This document shows, in pieces, positions 7,818-15,847 of a DNA stretch of 64,000 nucleotides. The notes below the pieces were generated by a model that was given only the letters and a program-made list of their open reading frames with translations, was not told where the DNA came from and did no database searches. This DNA comes from Roseateles_E cavernae (GTDB lineage: Bacteria > Pseudomonadota > Gammaproteobacteria > Burkholderiales > Burkholderiaceae_C). The stretch's first letter is position 1. The number at the start of each line of letters is the position of its first letter. Position numbers and translations under genes: made by a program. Location of the stretch: positions 1 through 64,000 of the forward strand of contig NZ_JBDPLH010000010.1 in NCBI RefSeq assembly GCF_040187885.1. Reading direction: 5' to 3'.

Positions 7818-9434
7818 ATGAGCATCTTTTTCAGCCTGTTCGCCGGGCTGGGCCTGTTCTTCATTGGCGTGCGCCTGATCAGCGCCAATCTGCGCCAGGT
7901 GATCGGGCGGCGCCTGCGCCAGCTGATCGCACGCGCCGTCACCGGCAGCGGCTCGCTGGCGCTGTTCGGCCTGCTGGCCGGCGCGGTGATGCAAAGCGTC
8001 AACGCCGTCATTCATGTGTTGGTGGCCCTGGTTACCGCCGGCGCCATGGATCGGCACAAGGCCTTTCCCATCATCCGCTGGGCCAATCTGGGCACCTCGC
8101 TGCTGGCCCTGGTGGCGGCCATCGATCTGCATGCGCTGGCCCTGTGCCTGCTGGGCCTGACCGGCATCGCCTACTACCGGCAGATCGACCAGTCGACACG
8201 CTGGCGCCATGCCCTGGGCGCGCTGCTGGGCCTGGGCCTGCTGTTCCTGGGCACCGACTTCATCAAAAGCGGCGCAGCGTTGCTGAAGACCGCGCCCTGG
8301 CTGCGCAGCCAGATCAGCGAGCTGAGCATCTGGCTGCTGCCCAGTTTCGCGATGGGCGCCGCGGTGGCCTGGCTGGCGCAGTCCTCGACCACGGTGGTGG
8401 TGATCACGATGAGCCTGGCGGCGGGCGGCCTGCTCGGCTGGAACGGCGGCGCGATGCTGGTGATTGGCGCCGGCCTGGGCTCGGCCGCCTCGGCCTGGAG
8501 TCTGGCCGGCCGGCTGCAGGGCAGCGCGCGCCAGCTGGTGTTGTTCCGGGTGCTGCTGCGCCTGCAGGGCCTGGTCCTGAGCTTGCTGTTCTACGCGGCC
8601 AATCGCTGGCTGCTGGACGATGCCTTCGGCAGGCTGATGGATGGGTTGGGCCTCGGGGCGGCGACTCGCCTCGCTGCCCTTTACATGGTGGTGCAGTTGC
8701 TCAGCGACCTGGCCAGCCGCGCGCTGCAGGCGCCGAGTCTGCGCCGGCTGGAGGCCTGGGCCCCGCCCTCGGTGCAGGAGGACTTGAGCCGCCCGCATTT
8801 CGTGCACGACGAGGCGCTGGACGAGCCCGAGACCGCACTGCTGCTGGCCGACAAGGAGCAGCAGCGACTGCTGACGGCCCTGCCTAACTATCTGGACGCC
8901 TTGCGCCAGGATGGCGGCGCCGCGCTGGCCGCTGGCGCCCGCCAGGCCGCCGAGAGCCAGGTGCTGCGCTTGTGCGAGCAGTTCCTGCTTGAGCTGATCG
9001 ACCGGCAGCGCAGCCGCGCGGTGCTGGAGCGCAGCATGGTGTTGCGCGATCGCAACCGCCTGCTGGCTTCGCTGCAGGATTCACTGGCCGAGCTGTACGG
9101 CGCGACCCGTTCCGCCCATGACAGGGCCGACGCGGCAGCGGTGCGACAGCTGCTGGACCAGTTGGTGCAAAGCCTGCACATGATGCTGCAAACCCTGGCC
9201 GATGCCGCCGGCAGTGCCGAAGCCGAAGATCTGGCCCTGCTGCGCGCCCTCACCCATGACCGGTCCGAGCTGATGGACGGCATACGCCGCCGCCTGCAGA
9301 GCGGCGATCTCGACGCCAGCTTGCAGCAGGCCGTGTTCACCGCCACCAGCGTGTTCGAGCGCTGCGTGTGGCTGCTGCGCCGCTACGTGCTGCTGTTGGA
9401 CGCACCGTTCGGCCTTCCGACCCCGAGCCCATGA
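7818..9434 (+). CDS. Na/Pi-cotransporter-II family membrane protein with PhoU-like tail
   Basis: A 538-residue protein. The N-terminal 300 residues are hydrophobic and carry the two inverted Na/Pi cotransporter repeats: AVMQSVNAVIHVLVALVTAG in the first, and the conserved WLAQSSTTVVVITMSLA in the second. The first repeat has QSVNA where QSSSA/T is usual. Residues from about 330 form a helical PhoU-like domain (LRLCEQFLLELIDRQRSRAV...). Related proteins move sodium and phosphate or act as phosphate sensors. Its place between a STAS protein and an NCS2 permease, downstream of a PstS-like protein, hints at phosphate-linked signalling. The stop codon overlaps the next ATG. Confidence 0.85.
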   Translation: MSIFFSLFAGLGLFFIGVRLISANLRQVIGRRLRQLIARAVTGSGSLALFGLLAGAVMQSVNAVIHVLVALVTAGAMDRHKAFPIIRWANLGTSLLALVAAIDLHALALCLLGLTGIAYYRQIDQSTRWRHALGALLGLGLLFLGTDFIKSGAALLKTAPWLRSQISELSIWLLPSFAMGAAVAWLAQSSTTVVVITMSLAAGGLLGWNGGAMLVIGAGLGSAASAWSLAGRLQGSARQLVLFRVLLRLQGLVLSLLFYAANRWLLDDAFGRLMDGLGLGAATRLAALYMVVQLLSDLASRALQAPSLRRLEAWAPPSVQEDLSRPHFVHDEALDEPETALLLADKEQQRLLTALPNYLDALRQDGGAALAAGARQAAESQVLRLCEQFLLELIDRQRSRAVLERSMVLRDRNRLLASLQDSLAELYGATRSAHDRADAAAVRQLLDQLVQSLHMMLQTLADAAGSAEAEDLALLRALTHDRSELMDGIRRRLQSGDLDASLQQAVFTATSVFERCVWLLRRYVLLLDAPFGLPTPSP

Positions 9435-11212
9435 CCCTGTCCCAACTGCTGTCCCGCTGGCTGCCTCCATCCAAACCGGCACGCCGTCCCTTTGAGCTGG
9501 TCTATGCGGCCGACGAATGCCCGCCGCCGGCCGCGCTGGGCCTGCTGGCGCTGCAGCATGCGGCCATCGTGCTGGCCCTGATCGCCCATGTACTGGCAGC
9601 CGCCAAGATCGCCGGCCTGTCGCCGCCACAGACCCATTCCATCGTCGCGATGACCTTGCTGGGCATGGCCCTGGGCACGGCCCTGCAGGCCTGGGGTGGC
9701 CGGCTGGGCAGCGGCACGCTGCTGGTGTTTCAGCCCGATCCAATGATGATCACGGTCGCCGGCGCAGCGATCGCCGCCCAGGGCGTCGGGGCGCTGGTGC
9801 AGGTAACCGTGGTAACCGCATTGGTCACCATGGGCCTGGGCCCGCTGATGCGGTACCTACGCCCGCTGTTCCCGCCAACCGTGGTGGGCACGGTGATCTG
9901 CATGGGCGGTCTGGCCCTGGTGGAGCCGGCGGTGCGCAGTGCGCTGGGCATCAGTGGCGGCGGCGCCACAACACGGCTGCAGATCGATGCCGTCAGTGCG
10001 CTGATCTCGGGCACGGCACTGACCGGCATCGTCGTGTTGTCGGTCTGGGGCGGGCGGCGCTTGCGCCTGCTGGGCCTGCTGGTAGGCATGCTGGCCGGCC
10101 TGCTGATCGCCGCCTTGAGCGGCCGGCTGGAGGGCATGGACTGGCTGGCCGGTGCGCCGCTGCTGGCCCTGCCGGAGCCGATCACCCCCAGCTTCAGCCT
10201 GGGGCCCGAGATCCTGATGGCCATCGTGCTTATCGCGGCACTCAACCAGCTGGACAACATCGGCTGCTTGATCGTGATGGACAAGACCAACAACGCCGAC
10301 TGGCGGCGTGCCGACATGCAGATGGTGGGCCGGGGCATCCGCGCGAACGGCGCCAGCGATCTGATCAGCGGCCTCGTCGGCAGCTTTCCCACCGCCCCCA
10401 GCTCGGCCAATATCGCCCTGGTCCACGCCACCGGTTCCAGCGCCCGCGTGATCGGCCTGGCGGCGGCCGGCCTGCTGCTGCTGGTCGCGCTGAGTCCCAA
10501 GCTGAGCATGGCCCTGACCCTGATACCACAGGCGGTGCTGGGCGCGGTGTCGCTGTATGCGGCGGCCTATCTGATCGTCTCGGGCATCGAAATGATCGCC
10601 AGCCGTGCGCTCGACAGCCGCGGCATCTTCATGGTGGGGCTGTCGCTCTGCGCGGGTCTGGCCACCCTGCTGATGCCTGGCCTGTCCGAGGGACTGCCGG
10701 AAAGCCTGCGCTTTCTGGCCGGCGATGGCTTTGTCGTCACCGGGCTGTGCGTGCTGCTGCTGAACCTGCTGTTTCGGCTGGGCAGCAAGCGCAGCGCCAG
10801 CAGCCTGCTGGACCCGATGGCCGGCGCGCTGAACCACCAGATCACCGATTTCGTCGAGCGCCAGGGCCGCGCCTGGTCGGCGCGCGCCGAGGTGGTGCAG
10901 CGCGCGGCATTGGCCGCGCTGGAGGCCGCCGAAGCCCTGGCTGCCGCCGGGCGCGGCCGGCCGCTGTCGCTGCAGGGCCGCTTCGACGAGTTCAACTTGG
11001 ACATCGAGTTACTGCACGAGGGCCCAGCCCTGCCGTTGGCCGGCGGCCAGGCCCCGAACATGGACGCGCTGTTGGATGGCGATGACGAGGCCGCGCTGGA
11101 CGCCGCGATGCAGCGCGTCTCCAGCGTGCTGCTGCGCCACCTGGCCGACAAGGTTGAGAGCAGCGGGATCGGTGGTGGCCACGCAGTCTTGCGCCTGCAC
11201 TTCGATCATTGA
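9431..11212 (+). CDS. NCS2-family (xanthine/uracil-type) permease with extra C-terminal domain
   Basis: A 593-residue protein. The ATG at 9431 overlaps the previous stop (ATGA). Twelve or more hydrophobic helices and motifs such as NQLDNIGCLIVMDKTNN and GSFPTAPSSANIALVHATG identify the nucleobase:cation symporter-2 family. Residues from about 475 form a hydrophilic domain absent from ordinary NCS2 proteins (RAALAALEAAEALA, FDEFNLDIELLHEG, HAVLRLHFDH). Its strand/helix pattern recalls a degenerate HATPase-type module; that reading is inference. It is the last gene of the operon beginning at 3159. Substrate unknown. Confidence 0.85.
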   Translation: MTLSQLLSRWLPPSKPARRPFELVYAADECPPPAALGLLALQHAAIVLALIAHVLAAAKIAGLSPPQTHSIVAMTLLGMALGTALQAWGGRLGSGTLLVFQPDPMMITVAGAAIAAQGVGALVQVTVVTALVTMGLGPLMRYLRPLFPPTVVGTVICMGGLALVEPAVRSALGISGGGATTRLQIDAVSALISGTALTGIVVLSVWGGRRLRLLGLLVGMLAGLLIAALSGRLEGMDWLAGAPLLALPEPITPSFSLGPEILMAIVLIAALNQLDNIGCLIVMDKTNNADWRRADMQMVGRGIRANGASDLISGLVGSFPTAPSSANIALVHATGSSARVIGLAAAGLLLLVALSPKLSMALTLIPQAVLGAVSLYAAAYLIVSGIEMIASRALDSRGIFMVGLSLCAGLATLLMPGLSEGLPESLRFLAGDGFVVTGLCVLLLNLLFRLGSKRSASSLLDPMAGALNHQITDFVERQGRAWSARAEVVQRAALAALEAAEALAAAGRGRPLSLQGRFDEFNLDIELLHEGPALPLAGGQAPNMDALLDGDDEAALDAAMQRVSSVLLRHLADKVESSGIGGGHAVLRLHFDH

Positions 11213-11499
11213 GGAGGAAGAAGAGCATGTCAGCGCTGGCGGCCTTGCCGGCGTCTCCCCGCAGAAGGAGGTACCAACGCTCATTCAACAGCCGCTACGG
11301 TCGACGCCGGACCAGAATCGCTCGCCGGGCACCACCGCCCCACACAAAGACACTGCGGATTCGCCTGGAGGCCTTCCAGTGTGCACTACCCCACGAATTC
11401 CCCGCCGGCTAACGGCAGCCACTTCGCAAATATGACAGTTTGAATTATCGTTACTAGCAATTACACCAATTCAGGTGCAATTGTTACCAACCCAGGATC
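11213..11499. other. Intergenic region between transport operon and CRP-like gene
   Basis: No convincing gene; short open frames here have atypical composition. Composition shifts from GC-rich to AT-rich after about 11430, consistent with a promoter for the 11500 gene. It contains the dyad at 11458-11483. Confidence 0.5.
11458..11483. promoter_or_regulatory. Dyad operator candidate upstream of CRP-like gene
   Basis: Ten-base arms CAATTACACC and GGTGCAATTG are separated by six bases, with one mismatch between arms, and end 16 nt before the ATG at 11500. A CRP/FNR-type protein is encoded immediately downstream, so autoregulation is a reasonable guess, although the half-site is not the classical TGTGA. 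Confidence 0.4.
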
Positions 11500-12291
11500 A
11501 TGGATCTTTGCAACTTGGTGCTGGTGTTGGAAGGGGTGGGCATCACACCGGCCGTCGCGGGTCAGCTGGCCGCGAGTGCGTCAAGCCGCGACTTTCCGAA
11601 AGGAGCGCTGATCGAAATGCGCGGCCAACCGGCTCGCTATTGGTGCAAGGTCGAATGCGGTGCGGTCGCCGCGCAAGTAAAGCTCGGGCCCGACATCGAA
11701 GCGCCCTGGCCCGTGACCCTTGTCCATGGGCCGGGGGTGTGGCTGGGGGAGGCCGCCCTGGTGGCCGGTGCGCGGCGGGCCGTGGACATCGTGGCCCTGA
11801 CAGACTGCCGACTGATCCTGATCCCGCGCGAACTCTTCATGCTTGCGCTCGATGGTTGTCCGGTGTTCGCTCGCTACCTGTTGGACACGGTGGGCTTCCG
11901 CACGGCGCGCATGACCGAGGTGCTTCTGGCAGTCAAACATGGATCGTCAGCCTTTCGGGTCGCATGCACGTTGGCGCATTTGGCCGAGTCGCTGGACTCC
12001 GGCGGCTTCGATCTGGCACCCGCCAGCGACCCTACGGTCGACCTGATGGCCTCGCAGCAGATCCTGGCCCAGGTGTGCAACGTCTCGCGCGTCGTGCTCA
12101 ACGGGATTCTGGCAACTCTGAACACGGCTGGGTTCCTGCGCACCTGCTATGGCCGAACCAGGCTGCTGCGCTGCGCCGACTGGCGCGCTCTGGCGCAGCG
12201 CACGCGACAGGCGCCACTGCTGCCGTGCACGGCGTCCATCTCTCAGGTCATATCCGCCCTGCAGGGATACACCGATCTGGAGGCTGCATGA
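11500..12291 (+). CDS. CRP/FNR-family transcriptional regulator
   Basis: A 263-residue protein. The N-terminal half is a cyclic-nucleotide-binding-type beta-roll (FPKGALIEMRG, GPGVWLGEAALV, LTDCRLILIPRELF). A long dimer helix follows, then a C-terminal winged helix (SQQILAQVCNVSRVVLNGIL, TAGFLRTCYGRTRLL). The Gly-Glu of the phosphate-binding cassette is present, but the Arg-Ser/Thr-Ala element is not obvious, so the ligand is uncertain. A diverged paralogue lies 61 nt downstream. The pair heads the chemotaxis-like gene set and may regulate it. Confidence 0.8.
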   Translation: MDLCNLVLVLEGVGITPAVAGQLAASASSRDFPKGALIEMRGQPARYWCKVECGAVAAQVKLGPDIEAPWPVTLVHGPGVWLGEAALVAGARRAVDIVALTDCRLILIPRELFMLALDGCPVFARYLLDTVGFRTARMTEVLLAVKHGSSAFRVACTLAHLAESLDSGGFDLAPASDPTVDLMASQQILAQVCNVSRVVLNGILATLNTAGFLRTCYGRTRLLRCADWRALAQRTRQAPLLPCTASISQVISALQGYTDLEAA

Positions 12292-12352
12292 GCCCCCGTC
12301 CGGCCGCTCCGCAGAGGGCTCGCACCGGCGTGCGGAGCACGGAGGTTGCCCA

Positions 12353-13165
12353 ATGAGTTACATGCTGGACCATCTGATCGGCATGGGAGTGCCTCCGGTT
12401 CATGCCGCAGCAGCAATGCGAGAAATTCTTGTCCGCACGTTTCAGCCCAGCGAAACACTGGCAGGGCGTGGTGATACAGCGGCGTGGCTCTACCACCTGG
12501 CTGATGGACTCGTGATGGGCTGCGTGCAGACGGACCTCGGCCTCCAGGCACTGCACCTGCATGGCCGTGAAGACTGGTTCAACGCCCCGGCAGGGCATTT
12601 CGATGCGCCTCTGCCGACCGATCTGGTCGCGCTAACCTGCACGACTGCGTTTCTTGTTCCCGTCTCCCTCTACAGCCATCTGCTCAACACCGAGCCAGCA
12701 TTCGCCCGACGGATGTTGGATCTGGTGGCCTTTCGAGGATACAGATTGGTGGACATGATGCTGGCGTTCAAGCACGGGACGCCAGCGTTTCGCATTGCCT
12801 ACACGCTCGGGCATCTTGCCGAGTCGATCCAGGCCGGTCCCACCGGAGAATCGAGTCTGGAGGCCTCGCTCGCCGTGTCGTCGCAACTGTGTGGCGTCTC
12901 CCGAACCATCCTGACGGACATGGTCGCACGCCTGGTCAAGGCGGACCTCCTGCAGCACCACTACGGACGCCTGGTGTTCAAGCAAGGCCGAACTGTGTGG
13001 GTGAGCTTCATGCATCAGTTGCGGGAGTGCGAGTTCATGCCGGTGCAGTTGAGCGCCAGTGAGGCCGTTGCGATGCTGGTCGCGGTGCGTTCCGGCAGCC
13101 GTCTGCGCGACATTGCCGGGGCTGGCCATGTGCATCTGGGATCATTGAGGAATGCCACCACATGA
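12353..13165 (+). CDS. CRP/FNR-like transcriptional regulator, diverged paralogue
   Basis: A 270-residue protein. The ATG at 12353 is chosen for its GGAGG ribosome-binding site. It shares with the preceding protein a recognisable stretch (MMLAFKHGTPAFRIAYTLGHLAES against VLLAVKHGSSAFRVACTLAHLAES, quoted in part) and a winged helix (SSQLCGVSRTILTDMVARL, LQHHYGRLVF). The sensory half is poorly conserved (HLADGLVMGCVQ, GREDWFNAP), suggesting that nucleotide binding is lost or replaced. Its stop overlaps the CheW-like start (ATGA), so this regulator is translationally coupled to chemotaxis genes. Confidence 0.72.
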   Translation: MSYMLDHLIGMGVPPVHAAAAMREILVRTFQPSETLAGRGDTAAWLYHLADGLVMGCVQTDLGLQALHLHGREDWFNAPAGHFDAPLPTDLVALTCTTAFLVPVSLYSHLLNTEPAFARRMLDLVAFRGYRLVDMMLAFKHGTPAFRIAYTLGHLAESIQAGPTGESSLEASLAVSSQLCGVSRTILTDMVARLVKADLLQHHYGRLVFKQGRTVWVSFMHQLRECEFMPVQLSASEAVAMLVAVRSGSRLRDIAGAGHVHLGSLRNATT

Positions 13166-13599
13166 CGATGAACGGAACACCGCCTGTAGGGGCGCCCGAT
13201 GACGCCGTTTGCCGAGTCTTGGCATTCACAGCATGCGGCGACACCTTCGCAGTCGAGCGCCACCATGTACGGCAGATCGACCTGTGTGATCCGAGCGTAC
13301 CCGTGCTCGACCTGGGCGAGTGGCTGATGGGGCAGTCAGCGTCACCCGGGGAACTTCTCATGCTTGAAACCCACGGACAGTTGCTGATCCTGCGTGTTCA
13401 GCGCGTGTTGGGCGAAGTGTCCTTGCCACGGAAGCAGATACAGACGCTGAACCAAGGAGTCAGGCGGCATGTGGTCGATGCAATTGCCCACAACGGCCGA
13501 ATGAGCATTGCGATTGTGAGCCCAGACCGTTTGATGACCGCCGCACACGCAGGCAATCACCGAATTGATACCCCCAGCCAATCATGGAGTCCGCAATGA
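13162..13599 (+). CDS. CheW-like coupling-domain protein
   Basis: A 145-residue protein with the CheW fold pattern: VLAFTACGDTFAVERHHVRQI at the start, VPVLDLGEWL in the middle, and a strand-rich core (LLMLETHGQLLILRVQRVLG). It is slightly shorter than E. coli CheW (167 residues) and weakly conserved, so it may be a specialised coupling or scaffold protein. It overlaps both neighbours by 4 nt, the CRP-like gene upstream and cheY downstream. No CheA kinase lies in the window, so it must couple to a kinase encoded elsewhere if functional. Confidence 0.65.
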   Translation: MTMNGTPPVGAPDDAVCRVLAFTACGDTFAVERHHVRQIDLCDPSVPVLDLGEWLMGQSASPGELLMLETHGQLLILRVQRVLGEVSLPRKQIQTLNQGVRRHVVDAIAHNGRMSIAIVSPDRLMTAAHAGNHRIDTPSQSWSPQ

Positions 13600-13994
13600 A
13601 GAATCGAATCTCCGGAATGACCTTCCTGGTCGTGGACGATTGCTCGACCATGCGCAGGATCATTCGAGGCCTGATCGTGGGAACTGGGTGCGAACGCGTC
13701 ATCGACGCCGCGAACGGTGCAGTGGCGCTACGAATACTCGAGCAAATCCCAGTTCATTTCGTGATCAGTGACTGGAGCATGCCCGAGATGACCGGCCTGC
13801 AGTTGCTGCGGCAACTACGTTCGACAGAACGCTTGAAGGCACTGCCGTTTCTGATGGTGAGTGCCGAATCCGCGCACACCAACATCGTAGAGGCCGCCCA
13901 GGCCGGCGCCGACGGCTACATCGTCAAACCATTCGACGCCGCGCAGTTGAGCGAAAAGGTCCATCACATTCTTGAGAGGCGAGCCATGACGTAA
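13596..13994 (+). CDS. cheY: CheY chemotaxis response regulator
   Basis: A 132-residue single receiver domain. The ATG at 13596 has GGAG upstream and overlaps the CheW-like stop. It has all signature residues: the acidic pair in FLVVDDCSTMRR, the phospho-acceptor Asp59 in VISDWSMPEMTG, the Ser in LMVSAESAHTNIVEAA and the Lys in GYIVKPF. These are CheY-type rather than generic receiver motifs; E. coli CheY has FLVVDDFSTMRR and ISDWNMPNMDG. It probably binds a flagellar motor FliM-type target and is dephosphorylated by the CheZ encoded next. A close paralogue is at 23593. Confidence 0.88.
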   Translation: MKNRISGMTFLVVDDCSTMRRIIRGLIVGTGCERVIDAANGAVALRILEQIPVHFVISDWSMPEMTGLQLLRQLRSTERLKALPFLMVSAESAHTNIVEAAQAGADGYIVKPFDAAQLSEKVHHILERRAMT

Positions 13995-14104
13995 GGTCTG
14001 AGCCTTGGCCAGCCTGTGGCCTCCTGACCGCCTCTGTCCTATGCTCAAAGTCGGAAATCCAATAGCCGCACACGGGATGTAGACGCCAACCGGGGAGAAA
14101 CACA

Positions 14105-14627
14105 ATGGCAACGGTGCTGCAACTACTACAAGAGATGCCGGACGCGCGCGCGCCTGGCTTACGCGGGCCGGATGACCGAAGCGGCAGCCCATGAGGTACT
14201 CAACCTTGTCGAGGGAAGCCAGCCAGAGTGCCAACGCGCCGTCGCCCAGTGCAACGAACTGATGAGTGCGTTGGACGGCATGGCCGCCTCTCCCGAGCTT
14301 GATCTCGTCAGAGCCCGATCAATGCTCCGCTTGTGCAGCACCTTCGCCGCGCGCATGGCGGCCTTTGCCAGCGCGCAGCACGTCACCCTGAGCGACATCA
14401 TGCTGAGGCAAGATTTTCAGGACCTGTCAGGCCAGGTGATCGGCAAGGCAATTGCGTTGATCGAGCACGCCGAGGGCCGACTTGGAGAAGTCATTGGAAG
14501 TCTCAGCCCCGCAACGACGACCCCACCCAGCGAACCAGCCGATTCAGTCCTGGCGGGACCGCAAGTGCCAGGCAGGGCGCTCAAGCAGGATGATGTGGAT
14601 GACCTGCTCGCATCGCTCGGCTTCTAG
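14105..14627 (+). pseudogene. cheZ: cheZ, CheY-P phosphatase, frameshifted near 5' end
   Basis: The C-terminal 151 codons (from ATG 14172) contain the CheZ signatures IMLRQDFQDLSGQVI and the terminal CheY-binding peptide DDVDDLLASLGF. The strong start is 14105 (GGGGAG upstream), which opens MATVLQLLQEMPDARA and then hits a stop after a frame change. Adding one CG unit to the (CG)5 tract at 14143-14152 would give MPDARARLAYAGRMTEAAAHE..., matching CheZ 'IPDARDRL..V.QMT..AA', for a 174-residue protein. Without the fix only a version lacking the N-terminal helix could be made, from a start with no ribosome-binding site. This could be a real mutation, phase variation or a sequencing error. Even repaired it would lack about 45 N-terminal residues of E. 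coli CheZ. Confidence 0.82.
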
Positions 14628-14630
14628 GCG

Positions 14631-14861
14631 GTGCTGATCATGGCAATGCTTGATGCCGACAGTCCTTGCGCGTTGGCTTGCGCCAAACCGGCAGCTGTAA
14701 GAGTTGACGGGGCGTTGCTCCTCACAATTGATGATGTAGCCACGCTTGATTGCGGTCGGCGCAATCAACGCCAGACGGCAATCCTCCTGGCGACAAACGA
14801 GCTGGTCCGAGCTGGTCAATTGACCCCAACGAGCGTGGACAACTTCATCCTCGAAGGCTAG
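14631..14861 (+). CDS. Possible small hypothetical protein (76 aa)
   Basis: A GTG-initiated frame directly after cheZ (RVDGALLLTIDDVATLDC, RQTAILLATNELVRAGQL). The residue mix is plausible for a protein but no ribosome-binding site or family is evident. It may be spurious. The remainder of the gap up to 14893 shows nothing else. Confidence 0.25.
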   Translation: MLIMAMLDADSPCALACAKPAAVRVDGALLLTIDDVATLDCGRRNQRQTAILLATNELVRAGQLTPTSVDNFILEG

Positions 14862-14893
14862 TATCACCGTTCACTCGACGCGAGTCACGCCGT

Positions 14894-15847
14894 ATGTCGC
14901 TCAGCTTGATTCAGGGAGGCGGCTGCATCGCTTCAACCCTGACCAAGGTACTTCCTTGGCTAATGGGCGGGTACGTGCTACTGCCGGGAGCGCTCTCGGC
15001 GGCTGAATCAGCACCATCCCTGCATGGGGCCACATCACCTAACCGCGAAGCCGTACGGTTTGCGGTCGAAAAAGACTACCCGCCTTTCGTGTTTGAGGCC
15101 GATGGCCGGCCTCAGGGGCTGTCAGTGGAAGTCCTCGCACTCATTGCGCAGCGCGTGAATCTGCAGATCTCGCCCCAGCCCGCGCGGACGCTACCAGCAG
15201 CACTGTTGGCGGTAAAGCAGGGAGAGGCCGACCTGATTTCATCGGTGCGATCAACGACTGAACGCGCAAGCTATTTGCTGTTCACGGAGCCGTACGTCCG
15301 GGTGCCGGCCGTGGTCGTGAGCAAGGACTCCGCACGCAGCGCCCTGGCAGCGCTCAGCGGCCGCTCTGTGGCTGTCAGCCGGGGGTATGCCGTGGAGGCC
15401 CATGTGCGCCTGCGAGCGCCGCAGGTGAACTGGGTGCCTGTCGATGACGACGCCACTGCACTGAAAGGAGTCGCTGAAGGACGCTATGACGCGGCTGTCG
15501 CCGACATCGCCAGCATCGACCACCACGCGCCGCGTCTGAGCATGCCGAGTTTGACCATCGGAGAGCCCGTGGGCTTTGAGTACGCGCTGAGCTTTGCCGT
15601 GCGCATGGATCAAGCTCGCCTTCGCGACAAGCTCGACGAGGGGCTGCGCCGTTTGACACAGGAAGAGCGCCAGAGCATGCGACAGCGCTGGTTGCCTTCG
15701 TCTGGCTTGGTGCCCAGCGCGGCCCTGATGCCAATTGGCGCCATGCTGGGCCTGGGGTTTCTGATGGTAGCCTTGCTGCTTGGCGTTGCCGTGTGGTGGC
15801 GGGGGCGTGCACACCGCAGTCAGCACGACGGCGGGGCCGCAACATGA
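14894..15847 (+). CDS. Membrane-anchored periplasmic solute-binding (SBP_bac_3) sensor protein
   Basis: A 317-residue protein. The ATG at 14894 gives a signal-like N-terminus; the longer upstream frame is low-quality. The body is a family-3 solute-binding domain (VRFAVEKDYPPFVFEADGRPQ, ADLISSVRSTTERASYLLFT, GRYDAAVADIASID). Near the C-terminus a single TM helix (MLGLGFLMVALLLGVAVWW) and a short basic tail anchor it. This layout is the sensor half of hybrid BvgS-like kinases. It overlaps the MASE1 kinase gene by 4 nt, so it may present a ligand to that kinase (inference). Confidence 0.85.
   Translation: MSLSLIQGGGCIASTLTKVLPWLMGGYVLLPGALSAAESAPSLHGATSPNREAVRFAVEKDYPPFVFEADGRPQGLSVEVLALIAQRVNLQISPQPARTLPAALLAVKQGEADLISSVRSTTERASYLLFTEPYVRVPAVVVSKDSARSALAALSGRSVAVSRGYAVEAHVRLRAPQVNWVPVDDDATALKGVAEGRYDAAVADIASIDHHAPRLSMPSLTIGEPVGFEYALSFAVRMDQARLRDKLDEGLRRLTQEERQSMRQRWLPSSGLVPSAALMPIGAMLGLGFLMVALLLGVAVWWRGRAHRSQHDGGAAT

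Noticed and set aside
7413..8807. Long minus-strand open frame opposite the transporter gene
   Set aside because: Gln/His/Arg-rich shadow of a GC-rich gene; the plus strand encodes a clear Na/Pi-type transporter.
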